A stretch of DNA of 47,408 nt from JBDGRJ01 sp042218115 (GCA_042218115.1 JBDGRJ010000013.1:1-47408), one strand, 5' to 3'. Numbered from the stretch's first letter, positions 32,436-41,733 are shown. Translations and numbers: made by a program. Notes: generated from the sequence alone by a model not told the origin.

Positions 32436-33440
32436 ATGAAAACTAAACGAGACCAACCTCTAAAACCCTGGCATACCCTCAAAACCGACTCAGAAGCCGA
32501 GCAAGTGTATGTAATAGAAAATGAACAAGACTTAGAAGATTTAGCTGAAAAAAATCTGAGCTCTTTTTATATCTTAGGCGGGGGTAGTAATGTGCTGCCG
32601 GTAAATGAGATAGAACAGCCGGTATTAAAAAATGAGATTGAAGGTCTAGAAAAAATTAAAGAAGACAACTCCGATGTTACTATAAAAGTAAAGTCAGGTG
32701 AGAACTGGCATGAGTTTGTAGAGTACTCAGTCGAGCATGGATTGGGCGGTGTAGAAAATCTAGCCCTGATACCCGGTACAGTCGGTGGCGCTGTCATTCA
32801 AAACGCAGGCGCTTATGGTATGGAGATAAAAGACAGTCTTGAGTCGGTACAGGTTTTTGATCTGAATGAAGGTGAAATGTATTCGCTGAAAAAAGAAGAG
32901 TGTGAGTTTGGATATAGAGATAGTATTTTTAAAAGAGAAGAATACAAAAATCTTTTTATAATCTCCGCCACATTTAACTTAGAGCAAAACCCAAAGCCAA
33001 ATCTAGACTATAGCTCCTTACGCCGAGCTATCGAGGATAAAAATATATCAAATCCCACTATTGAAGACACATTCACAGAAGTGTGCAAAATCAGAAAAAA
33101 TAAACTGCCCGACTGGAGGCAGACCCCGACAGCAGGCAGCTTTTTTAAAAACCCCTTCATCGATAAAGAAAAACTAAAAAAACTACAAGAAAACTTTCCG
33201 GATATGCCCTACTTTAATACAAACAGAGGAGTGAAACTCTCGGCCGGATGGCTGATCGAGCAAATCGAAGATAAGTTAAGACCCCCAGAAGGCGTCAATA
33301 CCTTTGAAAACCATTCTTTAACTATTGTAAACCCGGGTGAAAGACCAGGACAGTCAGTCTATGAGTTCAGCGAGAATCTGAGGAATGAAGTAAAGAAAAA
33401 ATTCGGGATAAAGCTTAACAGAGAGGTAAAAATCTGGTAA
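32436..33440 (+). CDS. murB: UDP-N-acetylenolpyruvoylglucosamine reductase
   Basis: 334 aa from the ATG at 32436, chosen because the upstream extension is not conserved-looking and similarity to MurB begins at once (LKPWHTLKTDSEAEQ). FAD-binding GGGSNVL, LALIPGTVGGAVIQNAGAYG, the GYRDSIFK motif with the active-site Arg region, and AGSFFKNP with the catalytic Ser are visible, followed by KLSAGWLIEQ. It reduces enolpyruvyl-UDP-GlcNAc to UDP-MurNAc for peptidoglycan. folD follows 28 bp later. Confidence 0.95.
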   Translation: MKTKRDQPLKPWHTLKTDSEAEQVYVIENEQDLEDLAEKNLSSFYILGGGSNVLPVNEIEQPVLKNEIEGLEKIKEDNSDVTIKVKSGENWHEFVEYSVEHGLGGVENLALIPGTVGGAVIQNAGAYGMEIKDSLESVQVFDLNEGEMYSLKKEECEFGYRDSIFKREEYKNLFIISATFNLEQNPKPNLDYSSLRRAIEDKNISNPTIEDTFTEVCKIRKNKLPDWRQTPTAGSFFKNPFIDKEKLKKLQENFPDMPYFNTNRGVKLSAGWLIEQIEDKLRPPEGVNTFENHSLTIVNPGERPGQSVYEFSENLRNEVKKKFGIKLNREVKIW

Positions 33441-33468
33441 AATTAGTGTGTATTTATAGCAAAAACAA

Positions 33469-34302
33469 ATGACAGCAGAGATAATAGACGGACACAATAT
33501 AGCTAAAAAAATAGAACAAAAAAGTAAACAAAAAGTAGAAAAGCTAAAGCAAAAAGGTTCAACCCCAAAGCTGGGGGTGGTGTATATAGGCGAAGACAAG
33601 CCTTCCAGAACATATATCAACAAAAAAAGACAAAAGGCCCAGCAGCTGGGCATTGAGTTTGAGCTATTTAAGTATCCTAATGATATCAGCCGCTCAGAGA
33701 TAAATAACCAGCTAAAAAAGATTCCACAGGGTGGACTGGACGGATTAATTATACAACTTCCGGTACCGGATCGGCTCTATCCCGATATCTTGGATCTGGT
33801 ACGACCGGAGATCGATGTGGATTGTCTTACGAGTGAAAACCTGGGTCAGCTAGTGAAAGGTACTGAAAACTTTGTACCCCCTACAGCAGGAGCAATAATG
33901 GAGATAATAGACAAAACTACAGACAGTCTGATAGGTAAAGAGGTCACCATAGTGGGTACCGGAATTTTAGTGGGAAAGCCTACAGCTATAATGCTAATGA
34001 ACAAAGAAGCGACAGTTACTACCTGCAACAAACATACCAATAACCTAAAAGAGAAATGTTTAGGGGCTGATATATTAATATCCGGGGTAGGCAAAAAACA
34101 CCTAGTTACAGAAGATATGGTCTCAGAAAATGCCACCGTAATTGATGCGGGTATAGATTATAAAGACGGGAAGTCTTATGGAGATATAAAAAAGACAAAC
34201 CTAAAAGAAAAGGCTGAGTTTATAACACCCACCCCCGGCGGAGTGGGGCCTATTACGGTATCCAAGCTACTGGAGAATGTAGTAAAATCAGCAACCCTCT
34301 AG
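33469..34302 (+). CDS. folD: Methylenetetrahydrofolate dehydrogenase/cyclohydrolase
   Basis: 277 aa bifunctional enzyme interconverting methylene-, methenyl- and formyl-tetrahydrofolate with NADP. Conserved SRTYINKKRQKA with catalytic Lys, GLIIQLPVP, the DVDCLT segment, FVPPTAGAIMEII (usual PCTP-type motif altered), the nucleotide-binding GTGILVGKPTA, and GGVGPITVSKLLEN are visible. The usual GRS in the Rossmann motif reads GTG, a modest divergence. Its stop overlaps the convergent 461-aa gene by four bases. Confidence 0.95.
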   Translation: MTAEIIDGHNIAKKIEQKSKQKVEKLKQKGSTPKLGVVYIGEDKPSRTYINKKRQKAQQLGIEFELFKYPNDISRSEINNQLKKIPQGGLDGLIIQLPVPDRLYPDILDLVRPEIDVDCLTSENLGQLVKGTENFVPPTAGAIMEIIDKTTDSLIGKEVTIVGTGILVGKPTAIMLMNKEATVTTCNKHTNNLKEKCLGADILISGVGKKHLVTEDMVSENATVIDAGIDYKDGKSYGDIKKTNLKEKAEFITPTPGGVGPITVSKLLENVVKSATL

Positions 34303-35684
34303 CCAAAGTCTCTACCTTCTGAACTCTCTTCTTTGGTCTCCGTCTCGGATTCATTTTCCTCGCCCGATAATATACTCTCAGGAGCAGTACCCGAAGACAT
34401 ACCCTCGGTCGGGAGACCGGACGGTGGTTCGGATTGTTTTTCTTTTGATTTTTGCACCATAGGGGTTTTTACATCCCGCATCGGGAAGTGCCACAAAGTA
34501 GCAAGCTCTTCTACATTTAAAATAGCATAGTGGATACCCCTTTTTCTGCTTCTACCCTTGTAGTTTCTTAATATTGTATTTTTAATATAATTAGACCTCC
34601 AATCAGCAAAAAGGAAGGACGTATCCGAGGTCCACTCAGGTTTGATAGAGTTCTTACTTGGATCATTAAACTGATTCACAGCACCCTTCAATGCATTAGC
34701 GCCTCTTTCATATTGATATACCTCTTTTCTGGCTACATATATACCCCTAATTTTACAAAAGAATCCTGGCTTAGTAATTTTATCCTCAATACCTTCTACT
34801 AGATTCTGCTCCCCGGGAGTTAAATACAACATTTTGTTTGGAGGACCGTCATTTGAAGATTGTTGCTCATTAGCTCTACCCATAGCCTCATCCCTAAACT
34901 GATTCATAACATCTGCAACACTATTGCCGGAGCTGACATCATCGGCATCTATAATATCTTTTACCTTCTCTATCCCTTCTTTTTTCCAGTCATCTGACAC
35001 CGGCTTCAGTACAATCTGAAACCACAACTGTTCACCCTCTTTAATCCGAGAGAAAGTCTCTAAAAAGGAGTTCATCGGATCTTTGAACTGCTCCTCTTCA
35101 GAGATCTGGTGCTCAAAGTCCTCATAAGTACGAATAGGATAAACATTCGGATCAGTAAGAGTGAATTCTGCAGTCCATATCTCATGGGTTTCATTCGGAT
35201 AGCGCCCGGGTACATCATCGACATAGTCCTCGACCTCAGTGATTCTCGCTTCCGGGTATTGAGCATAAATTGCAGACTCAGTCAGATCCAGCAGCCCTTC
35301 TTCAGTCCTGATTAAAAACTGAATATAGCCCTCAATGCTTACAATTTCCAAAGAGAACTTCCTTTGCTTGAAGCCCTGTCTGTAGACCATAGCAATATTT
35401 TTCGAAGCATAAGCACCGGAAAGTTGAGAAAACATCTGCTCTACAGCTTTTGGAGTCTGTATATTTTCCTCGGGGACATCTATCGCCAACAGCTTCCAGT
35501 TAAACTCCGATTTAGCTTGTGGCTCCTTATATTCTTTTACCCACAAATAATCAATGGCATGCAACAGACCAAAAGCAAAAATAACCCACCCGCCCATAAT
35601 AAACAAATCAAAGGCTACCACCGGCACTGGGCGGAGCATAAAGCTTGCTATTGTAAGCAGGATTTGCTGAAGTATGGCCTCCAT
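34299..35684 (-). CDS. Membrane protein paralogous to the ATPase accessory domain
   Basis: 461 aa. Two N-terminal hydrophobic segments (about 5-18, 22-45), then a soluble part homologous over most of its length to residues about 95-430 of the 871-aa ATPase. Shared landmarks include IYAQYPEARI versus IYSQYPDAKI, YPIRTYEDFE versus FPLKTYQDAE, GIEDKITKPG versus GIEEKISKGG, and EELATLWHFP versus EEMASLWHPP. No Walker motifs: the ATPase domain is absent and replaced by a Ser/Glu-rich tail. It is probably a structural partner of the same transport machine. A 53-aa gene lies 11 nt upstream. Confidence 0.75.
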   Translation of the reverse strand: MEAILQQILLTIASFMLRPVPVVAFDLFIMGGWVIFAFGLLHAIDYLWVKEYKEPQAKSEFNWKLLAIDVPEENIQTPKAVEQMFSQLSGAYASKNIAMVYRQGFKQRKFSLEIVSIEGYIQFLIRTEEGLLDLTESAIYAQYPEARITEVEDYVDDVPGRYPNETHEIWTAEFTLTDPNVYPIRTYEDFEHQISEEEQFKDPMNSFLETFSRIKEGEQLWFQIVLKPVSDDWKKEGIEKVKDIIDADDVSSGNSVADVMNQFRDEAMGRANEQQSSNDGPPNKMLYLTPGEQNLVEGIEDKITKPGFFCKIRGIYVARKEVYQYERGANALKGAVNQFNDPSKNSIKPEWTSDTSFLFADWRSNYIKNTILRNYKGRSRKRGIHYAILNVEELATLWHFPMRDVKTPMVQKSKEKQSEPPSGLPTEGMSSGTAPESILSGEENESETETKEESSEGRDFG

Positions 35685-35695
35685 TATTAATCAGG

Positions 35696-35857
35696 TTACA
35701 TTTCTAGGATCTGATAAATCGCCGCATAGATAAAAATCACACCAAAAGCGGTCCACCACCATTCTCTAGCCGCGGAAAAATAACCGGATATCCAGGCTAT
35801 CAGTGTCACCAGCATAGCCAAAAAAGATATCAGGTGTCTTACAAATTTTTGAGTCAT
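35696..35857 (-). CDS. Small two-pass membrane protein, 53 aa
   Basis: A short frame starting at the ATG at 35857 encodes two hydrophobic segments (about residues 9-24 and 32-50) joined by a short loop with REWWW. It ends 11 nt before the start of the 461-aa gene on the same strand, as in a two-gene operon. No Shine-Dalgarno, like the native genes. No family recognised; the tight placement and regular membrane pattern support a real gene. Confidence 0.5.
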   Translation of the reverse strand: MTQKFVRHLISFLAMLVTLIAWISGYFSAAREWWWTAFGVIFIYAAIYQILEM

Positions 35858-35899
35858 AGTTTAGCTTTATTTAAAGTATTTTTAGTATAACATATAAAC

Positions 35900-35949
35900 A
35901 AAAACTCCGCATAACTTATGCGGAGCTGGTGCAAAGCTAGCTTTACACC
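35900..35949 (-). terminator. Terminator region downstream of secF
   Basis: On the minus strand a hairpin (35926-35949) is followed by a perfect 9-bp hairpin (35905-35913/35917-35925) and a U-rich tract. It ends the secDF transcript. Confidence 0.75.
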
Positions 35950-35972
35950 TCGACTAACACCAATTTATAATT

Positions 35973-36878
35973 CTATTTGATCTGATTCCAGACGTACAAT
36001 AGAGGGCTGGCTAGAAATATAGAAGAGTACGTTCCCAGAGCTACCCCTATAATCAAGGCCAGAGAGAAATAATGAATAGAATCACCACCAAAGAGGAAAA
36101 GCGCAAACAATACCGCCAATGTAGTTAGTGATGTATTTACTGATCTGACCAATGTGCTGTTTACACCCTCAACTATACTTTGTCTAAACTTAGCAACACC
36201 CAATTTATTCAACTTTTCTCTAATTCTATCAAATATCACTATCGTGTCATTTACAGAATAACCTAAGATTGTCAGCATAGCAACGGCAAAGGGTATATTT
36301 ACTTCTACCGGCACCACTTGACCTAAGATCACAAATACCCCCATAGTGATCAACACATCATGAACTAATGCAAATATAGCGGTGAGCCCATATTTCCAAG
36401 AAGCCACGGGCTTGGATACATTCCTAAAGGCATAGGCCACATAACCAATAATTGCTAAAATAACACCTATAGCAGCATAGATGGAGTTCTCCTTTAGCTC
36501 TGAGCTTATAGCCGGGCCGATCGTGTTCACCTTCTCCTCAATCACTTTGTTATTTTCTGTTTCAAAATCTTTTCTAATCCTAGATAAAATTTCTTGGTGA
36601 GTGTCCTCTTTGATAAACTCCATTTTTAAAATAGTGGAGTTTTCTCCTGTAGGTTTTACTCTCAAAGAACCCAGATTCATAGGCTTGAGTGTGTCTTCTA
36701 TCTGCTGCACTTCCGGTCTATTATCAAACTTTAATTGAATCAAAGATCCGCCGGTAAAGTCAATACCGAAGTTAAGCCCAAACATCAATAGTAAAACCAG
36801 GCTCGCTCCCACAAGAAGACCGGAGATCGTAAAGAATATTTTTCTGTACTTAATTATATCTAGCATATTATTCTTCAT
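35973..36878 (-). CDS. secF: Protein translocase subunit SecF
   Basis: 301 aa, six membrane segments. Visible: the FGLNFGIDFTGGSLIQ segment following the first membrane helix, IGPAISSELKENSIYAA leading into helix 2, LTILGYSVNDTIVIFDRIRE and the VRSVNTSLTTL segment. SecF works with SecD in proton-driven late steps of protein export. Its start overlaps the secD stop by 11 nt (translational coupling). Confidence 0.96.
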   Translation of the reverse strand: MKNNMLDIIKYRKIFFTISGLLVGASLVLLLMFGLNFGIDFTGGSLIQLKFDNRPEVQQIEDTLKPMNLGSLRVKPTGENSTILKMEFIKEDTHQEILSRIRKDFETENNKVIEEKVNTIGPAISSELKENSIYAAIGVILAIIGYVAYAFRNVSKPVASWKYGLTAIFALVHDVLITMGVFVILGQVVPVEVNIPFAVAMLTILGYSVNDTIVIFDRIREKLNKLGVAKFRQSIVEGVNSTLVRSVNTSLTTLAVLFALFLFGGDSIHYFSLALIIGVALGTYSSIFLASPLLYVWNQIK

Positions 36879-38925
36879 TTGTATTAGCGCCTAGAAATAA
36901 AATGTTTCCTTCTCTGCTGAACCACGGCACCACCAGTCTCAATAATAGTCTAGTCACGGTTATAGCGGAGAACATACTCAACAGGACTCCTATAGCCAAA
37001 GTAATTGCAAACCCCTCTACAAAGCTGGTTCCAAACATCAGCAGCATAAAGCAGGTGATCAATGTCGATACATTACCGTCTCGGATCGACGGCCAAGCTC
37101 GGAGGAACCCTTCTTCAAATGCCGGTTTTAAGGCTCGTCCTGACTTTAACTCTTCTTTAAACCTTTCAAATATAAGGACATTTGCATCTACAGCCATACC
37201 TACGGATAGTATAAACCCGGCGATACCCGCCAAAGTTAGAGTAACACCAATAAGCTTATACAGTGCCAAAGTAAAGGCTATGTACCCCAGCAAAGCTCCA
37301 GCTGACAACAGCCCCGGTAGTCTGTAGAAAACAACCATAAACACCATTACCAGCAGAATAGCCACTATGCCCGCATTCAAGCTTTTCATCAGTGATTCTT
37401 GACCGAGGCTGGCTCCTACGGATTGTTGTGAAATCAAATCAATTGGCACCGGAAGAGCTCCGGCATTCAGTCTTTCTGCTAGGTCTTGTGCTTCTTTTAC
37501 GGAGAAGTTTCCTGTAATTACAGCCTCTCCATTTGATATGACCTGATTTACTCTGGGGGTGCTAATCGGCTCACCATCCAAGAAAATACCTACAGGTTTT
37601 CCTATATTCCGTTTGGTAATCTGTCTAAACAGCTCTGCCCCCTCACTGTTGAACTGCAGTGAAACCTGGACCTGGCCAGTTCTCTGATCTGTAACTACCG
37701 AAGCGCCGTCCAGCTGTGAACCGGAAAGTTTGGTGTCTTTCCAGGGATCTGACGGAGGCAGAATATCTTCTTTTGTCTTTTTCTCTATTAATATACGCCA
37801 CAATTCATACTTTTGGATCGTCTTCTCATCTTCCTTATAGACTATATGAAAGCCTCTATCTGTTTTTACCGGACCCAAGATCCTAGGCTGAGACTTAAAG
37901 GTATCGGTGGCAAACTGAGCACTGAATTTATCCTTTACCTCTTCTCTGGTCAAAAAGCCCAAACTTCCGCCATCCTCTCTTGTGTTCTCATCATCAGAGT
38001 TTTCTTGTGCTAGCTGTTCAAAGTTATAGGTATTGGCCTGATTGAAAATATTTTCAGCCTTGGCCTTCGCTTCAGTTTGAGTGTATAGAGGATCTTCGCA
38101 ACCCGAAGCCCCAACATAGCAGATCCGAATATGGTTCAACTTCACCTTCTTTTTTCCTGCTTTTGACTCTCCTCTCTTGAGTATATTATAACCCTCTTCA
38201 TTTTCTACCAGATCTTCACTGATTTCATCCGGTCGTGCCTGCTCAGCCCAGCCGTGTAACTTAGTCGATGAAGGTGTGACAAACCCCATATACCCACCTT
38301 TCTCTTTAGTGCTTTCATCTTCTGAGTATTTTCTAGCTAAGCTCTCAAAATTATTAGGATTATTTTTTACTTTTGATAGTACATCTTTAGCTTTGTCTTT
38401 CGCCTGTTGGTTAAATTTCTGCATCTCTTGCTTTTGCTTTTCGCTTAACTCTCGTTGTGGTGTAGTAGTACTAACTTCTTTAAACCTCAAAATAGGTGTC
38501 TTACCAATCTTCTGCTTTGCTTTCTGTTTGTCCTCTATCCCGGGAAGCTCTACATTGATTCTAAATTTATCACCGGCCCTGGAAGTACGCACAGAGGCAT
38601 TACTGAGGCCGACCCCGCTTACACGTCTTTCAATAACATCTCGTACTCCCTGGATGGCTTTTTTTCTGTCTTCCTGTGGAATATTGGACAGATCCGCCTC
38701 ATACACTAAATGAATACCACCCTGTAGATCCAAGCCAAGCTTAAACGGCTCTTCGGGTACATGAGGTAAACCTAAAGGAACCGTATTATTAATCTTATCT
38801 ATCGCTTGATTTCCATAAGCCGGAAAGACATAAAATGCAGCGGCAATGAACATAATCAAGATCCCAGTAATCCCCCATCTAGTTTTTGATCTCCTTTCTT
38901 TTCGGCTTTCGTTACTTTGTTCCAT
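36868..38925 (-). CDS. secD: Protein translocase subunit SecD with inserted parvulin-like domains
   Basis: 685 aa, longer than many SecD. Membrane helix 1 (about 16-35), KLGLDLQGGIHLVYE (62-76) and the first half of the P1 region are standard. Residues about 172-367 then look like two PpiC/parvulin-type units: FESLARKYSEDESTKEKGG (193-211) and FEQLAQENSDDENTREDGG (302-320), each followed by an LGF/MGF segment and a GY/GFHI strand; unit two starts with LNHIRI. Normal SecD resumes near 395 (SGSQLDGASV), with P1 head and five C-terminal membrane helices including GMAVDANVLIFERFKEE. An insertion of folding-catalyst domains into SecD is inferred. Confidence 0.9.
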   Translation of the reverse strand: MEQSNESRKERRSKTRWGITGILIMFIAAAFYVFPAYGNQAIDKINNTVPLGLPHVPEEPFKLGLDLQGGIHLVYEADLSNIPQEDRKKAIQGVRDVIERRVSGVGLSNASVRTSRAGDKFRINVELPGIEDKQKAKQKIGKTPILRFKEVSTTTPQRELSEKQKQEMQKFNQQAKDKAKDVLSKVKNNPNNFESLARKYSEDESTKEKGGYMGFVTPSSTKLHGWAEQARPDEISEDLVENEEGYNILKRGESKAGKKKVKLNHIRICYVGASGCEDPLYTQTEAKAKAENIFNQANTYNFEQLAQENSDDENTREDGGSLGFLTREEVKDKFSAQFATDTFKSQPRILGPVKTDRGFHIVYKEDEKTIQKYELWRILIEKKTKEDILPPSDPWKDTKLSGSQLDGASVVTDQRTGQVQVSLQFNSEGAELFRQITKRNIGKPVGIFLDGEPISTPRVNQVISNGEAVITGNFSVKEAQDLAERLNAGALPVPIDLISQQSVGASLGQESLMKSLNAGIVAILLVMVFMVVFYRLPGLLSAGALLGYIAFTLALYKLIGVTLTLAGIAGFILSVGMAVDANVLIFERFKEELKSGRALKPAFEEGFLRAWPSIRDGNVSTLITCFMLLMFGTSFVEGFAITLAIGVLLSMFSAITVTRLLLRLVVPWFSREGNILFLGANTNEE

Positions 38926-39248
38926 AAGTTAATTATTTACTAGCAAGTATGGAGCCACCTTGAGAATTGAGCCTAACAGCTAATCGTTGTCAAAAGAAAA
39001 ATGGTGGCTGTGTTTGTTAATGGAAAGTTTAAGTTTATATATTACAAAAGTTTCTAATCTCAAGAGCTACTCAACAGACAACAACAAAAACTCTGTCTGG
39101 CTGTTGCACTGCACTGTAAATTAGTAGCTCCATTATAAATAAAAAGCCGTCAAAAATCAAGTTTACAAAAATATAATAATTTTTGTTTGCATTTTTTGTA
39201 AAATCTAAATTTGCTATAATACGCTTAACAATAATTAACTAGATTAAA
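38926..39248. other. Intergenic region with nested hairpins upstream of secD
   Basis: 323 bp between divergent secD and the PLDc_N-type gene. AGCCACC (38953-38959) pairs with GGTGGCT (39003-39009). GAGCTAC (39065-39071) pairs with GTAGCTC (39123-39129), enclosing a second helix CAACAG/CTGTTG. An outer inverted pair, ATGGAGC(C)AC and GT(A)GCTCCAT, joins both ends. It may be the folded 5' leader of secDF or an uncharacterised palindromic element. The last 60 bp are A/T-rich with the promoter of the next gene. Confidence 0.5.
39212..39220 (+). promoter_or_regulatory. Extended -10 promoter of the 134-aa gene
   Basis: TGC TATAAT (39212-39220) fits an extended -10, 28 bp before the ATG; no clear -35. 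Confidence 0.5.
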
Positions 39249-39653
39249 ATGTTAGATAAATTAGCCCAAGCAACAAGCACAAACGGGGAGGACTTTGGCA
39301 TAGACGCGGGAGAGATCTCCGAAAATGCCGATAAAGGCACTGAAGCGGCAGCCCAAAATTCAGGCTTCATATCTGAAATAATTAGTGTTATTTTTGGTGC
39401 TATCGCAATAATATGTGTCTTAGGTTCAATAGTAGCCTGGGTATATGCTTTTATAGATCTGGTTCGTCGAGAAGAAACCAGTAACAATAAAGTTCTCTGG
39501 GCTTTTTTGATATTTTTTGTGGCTCCCATAGGCCACATTATCTATTTCTTTGTAGAAGATAGAAAAAAATGGGGAATTTGGAGTGTTGTCTTTGTGGTTG
39601 TCCCTATTCTGTCTCTTATTCTATGGTCTCTTATCCAATTGATCTTGGCTTAA
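39249..39653 (+). CDS. PLDc_N-type small membrane protein
   Basis: 134 aa. An acidic soluble N terminus (1-40) is followed by three membrane segments. The middle part (WVYAFIDLVRREETSNNKVLWAFLIFF with PIGHIIYFFVEDRK after it) matches the PLDc_N domain, which is the membrane part of cardiolipin synthases but also occurs alone. There is no phospholipase D catalytic domain here, so no enzymatic role should be assigned. Promoter at 39212-39220. Confidence 0.75.
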   Translation: MLDKLAQATSTNGEDFGIDAGEISENADKGTEAAAQNSGFISEIISVIFGAIAIICVLGSIVAWVYAFIDLVRREETSNNKVLWAFLIFFVAPIGHIIYFFVEDRKKWGIWSVVFVVVPILSLILWSLIQLILA

Positions 39654-39719
39654 TAATTTGACTCCTTAAATTTTATATATAAGCATTTGATTATAATCGA
39701 ACTACCCGCAATAAAAAAG

Positions 39720-39791
39720 AGCCACCTTCGGGGATCGAACCCGAGACCTCATCCTTACCATGGATGCGCTCTACCACTGAGCTAAGGTGGC
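39720..39791 (-). tRNA. tRNA-Thr (anticodon GGT)
   Basis: On the minus strand the acceptor GCCACCT pairs with AGGTGGC. D-arm AGCTCAGTGGTAGAGC, anticodon loop ATGGTAA (GGT), T-arm with GGTTCGATCCC. The discriminator is T, CCA is not encoded, and a C plus T-run follows as a terminator-like tail. Confidence 0.95.
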
Positions 39792-39820
39792 TTTTCAATT
39801 TTGGACCTTATTGTATATTA

Positions 39821-40912
39821 TTACGACTCTTTTTTCAAGTGTACAGTACGAGTAGGGAATGGGAACTCGATCCCTTCTTGTTTGAATTTATCATAAATAG
39901 CGTAATTCAGCTCTTCTTTCTTTTTATCCAGATCAGCAAAACTATTTGAATTTACAAAATACACCACTTTGAAGTTAATCGAAGAGTCGCCAAAGCTGAT
40001 CAACCGACATCTGTCAAAAGTCATATCTTCCATATCTTCGATAATTTTCCGAACCATACTTGGAATCTGCCTAAGTGTTTCTTGGTCAGTCCCATAAGAC
40101 ACACCTACTGTGATCTGATCTCTTATCTTCTCTGTTTTTGAGTAGTTTTGAACTCTAACTGACGTTAGTTCTTTATTGGAAATTATCAGTTGTTCGCCCC
40201 GCAAAGTCTCTATCCGTGTAGACTTTATACCTATCTTTTTGACAGTACCGACATCCTCTCCTACCTGAATAAAATCACCCACTTTAAAGGGTTTGTCTAG
40301 GAATATAGAGACGGAGGAGAATATATCTCCGAGAATATTCTGCAGTGCAAAACCTATCGCAATACCACCTACTCCCAGGCCTGTAATCAAAGAGGTTATA
40401 TTCACCCCAAAATTGGATAAAATAAAGGTAGCCAGAACGAGCCACAAGACCACTACTACAGATTTGCGCAATAGGCTAACAATCGTAGTAGCATGTTCTG
40501 CATCCAGCTCTGTCTCTTCTTGTTCCACTTTATCTAAATATTTTTCTGCACCAAACTTCATCAACCGACTAATGGCATTTATACCTTCTCTAGCAGCTAC
40601 TACCGCAAATACTATGTTCACCACATTCGAGATAGTATTACCTGCCTGAACCCACTGAAAGGCAACAAAAAAAGCAGTAGTGAGATAAAACAAAGACCCG
40701 ATATTATTAACTACTGAAGCTAATATATCATCAAGCTTATTATCAGTCGAGGAAGACGCTTTTTTAAACCTAGAGGCTATAATTTTTTCGAATACCTTCA
40801 TTACCAACAAAGAAGACAGGAAAATACCAACTGCCAATAGATAATCATAAGCTGTATTGCCCCAGAGGCTATAGTGAGTAAGTAACTCTAAATACATATT
40901 TATTTTTGACAA
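39821..40912 (-). CDS. MscS-family mechanosensitive channel
   Basis: 363 aa. Four or so membrane segments, of which the pore-lining helix is recognised by GLGVGGIAIGFALQNILGDIFSS, followed by the beta domain FKVGDFIQVGEDVGTVKKIGIKSTRIETLRGE and a C-terminal alpha/beta domain. It opens on membrane tension and releases solutes during hypo-osmotic shock, which fits the acidic, possibly salt-adapted proteome. Overlaps mutM by 13 nt. Confidence 0.93.
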   Translation of the reverse strand: MSKINMYLELLTHYSLWGNTAYDYLLAVGIFLSSLLVMKVFEKIIASRFKKASSSTDNKLDDILASVVNNIGSLFYLTTAFFVAFQWVQAGNTISNVVNIVFAVVAAREGINAISRLMKFGAEKYLDKVEQEETELDAEHATTIVSLLRKSVVVVLWLVLATFILSNFGVNITSLITGLGVGGIAIGFALQNILGDIFSSVSIFLDKPFKVGDFIQVGEDVGTVKKIGIKSTRIETLRGEQLIISNKELTSVRVQNYSKTEKIRDQITVGVSYGTDQETLRQIPSMVRKIIEDMEDMTFDRCRLISFGDSSINFKVVYFVNSNSFADLDKKKEELNYAIYDKFKQEGIEFPFPTRTVHLKKES

Positions 40913-41733
40913 TTAACACAAAAGTGAGTACCTCGTCCGTTTAATTTTATCTTTTTTATTGGATTGTTACAACTGTAGCAGGGCTCGTCTTCTCTATTGT
41001 ACACCTTAAGTTTACTGGCAAAATTACCACCTTCACCGGAAGCATCTACATAATTTCTAAAGCTGGTGCCACGCTCGAAGATAGCATCTTGGAGCACCTC
41101 TTCACAAGAATTAAATATTTTCCTTAACTGTTTATCGCTCAAATCCGGAATTTTCGTGTCAGGTCGAACACCACTTTCAAAACAGATCTCATCGGCATAA
41201 ATATTACCGATCCCGGCAATGACTCTTTGTTTCATTAGTATATTTTTTATTTTCGTCCTCCTATTTTCCATTACATCAGTAAAATTCCCCCAGGTGAACT
41301 CCTCAGTCAAGGGCTCTATTCCTAACTTCTCCGATAATATGTCTTTTTTTCTCTTTGGTGTCACTAGCTGCATATAGCCGAAGGTGCGGATATCATCAAA
41401 GTAAAGCTCGGATCCATCTGCAAAATTGAAAACTACACCGGTATGTTTGCGAGGAAACTCATACACCCCTTCTCCGCTATGATCAAAAATCAACTTACCG
41501 GTCATTCGTAAGTGAGATAAAATTTCATAATCTGATGAAGACAGCTTAAAATTCAATAATTTTCCATGCCTCTCTAGATCGGAAAAAGAATTATCAGATA
41601 ATATATCTTTGAATTTAGCAATATCACCTTTTATAGCACTTTCTTTTTTAATTTTAGCTAAATCTATCTTTTTGTTTAAAATCTTATCTGTTAAATCTCT
41701 ACGAATTGTCTCCACTTCAGGCAGCTCCGGCAT
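40900..41733 (-). CDS. mutM: Formamidopyrimidine-DNA glycosylase
   Basis: 277 aa. The mature N terminus PELPEVETIRRDL carries the catalytic Pro2 and Glu3. The helix-two-turn-helix region contains KQRVIAGIGNIYADEICFESG, and the C-terminal zinc finger is CYSCNNPIKKIKLNGRGTHFC followed by VNC. Removes 8-oxoguanine and other oxidised purines and nicks the strand. Overlaps the downstream MscS gene. Confidence 0.96.
   Translation of the reverse strand: MPELPEVETIRRDLTDKILNKKIDLAKIKKESAIKGDIAKFKDILSDNSFSDLERHGKLLNFKLSSSDYEILSHLRMTGKLIFDHSGEGVYEFPRKHTGVVFNFADGSELYFDDIRTFGYMQLVTPKRKKDILSEKLGIEPLTEEFTWGNFTDVMENRRTKIKNILMKQRVIAGIGNIYADEICFESGVRPDTKIPDLSDKQLRKIFNSCEEVLQDAIFERGTSFRNYVDASGEGGNFASKLKVYNREDEPCYSCNNPIKKIKLNGRGTHFCVNCQK

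Noticed and set aside
39249..39653. Cardiolipin synthase
   Set aside because: Only the PLDc_N membrane part is present; no HKD catalytic motifs.
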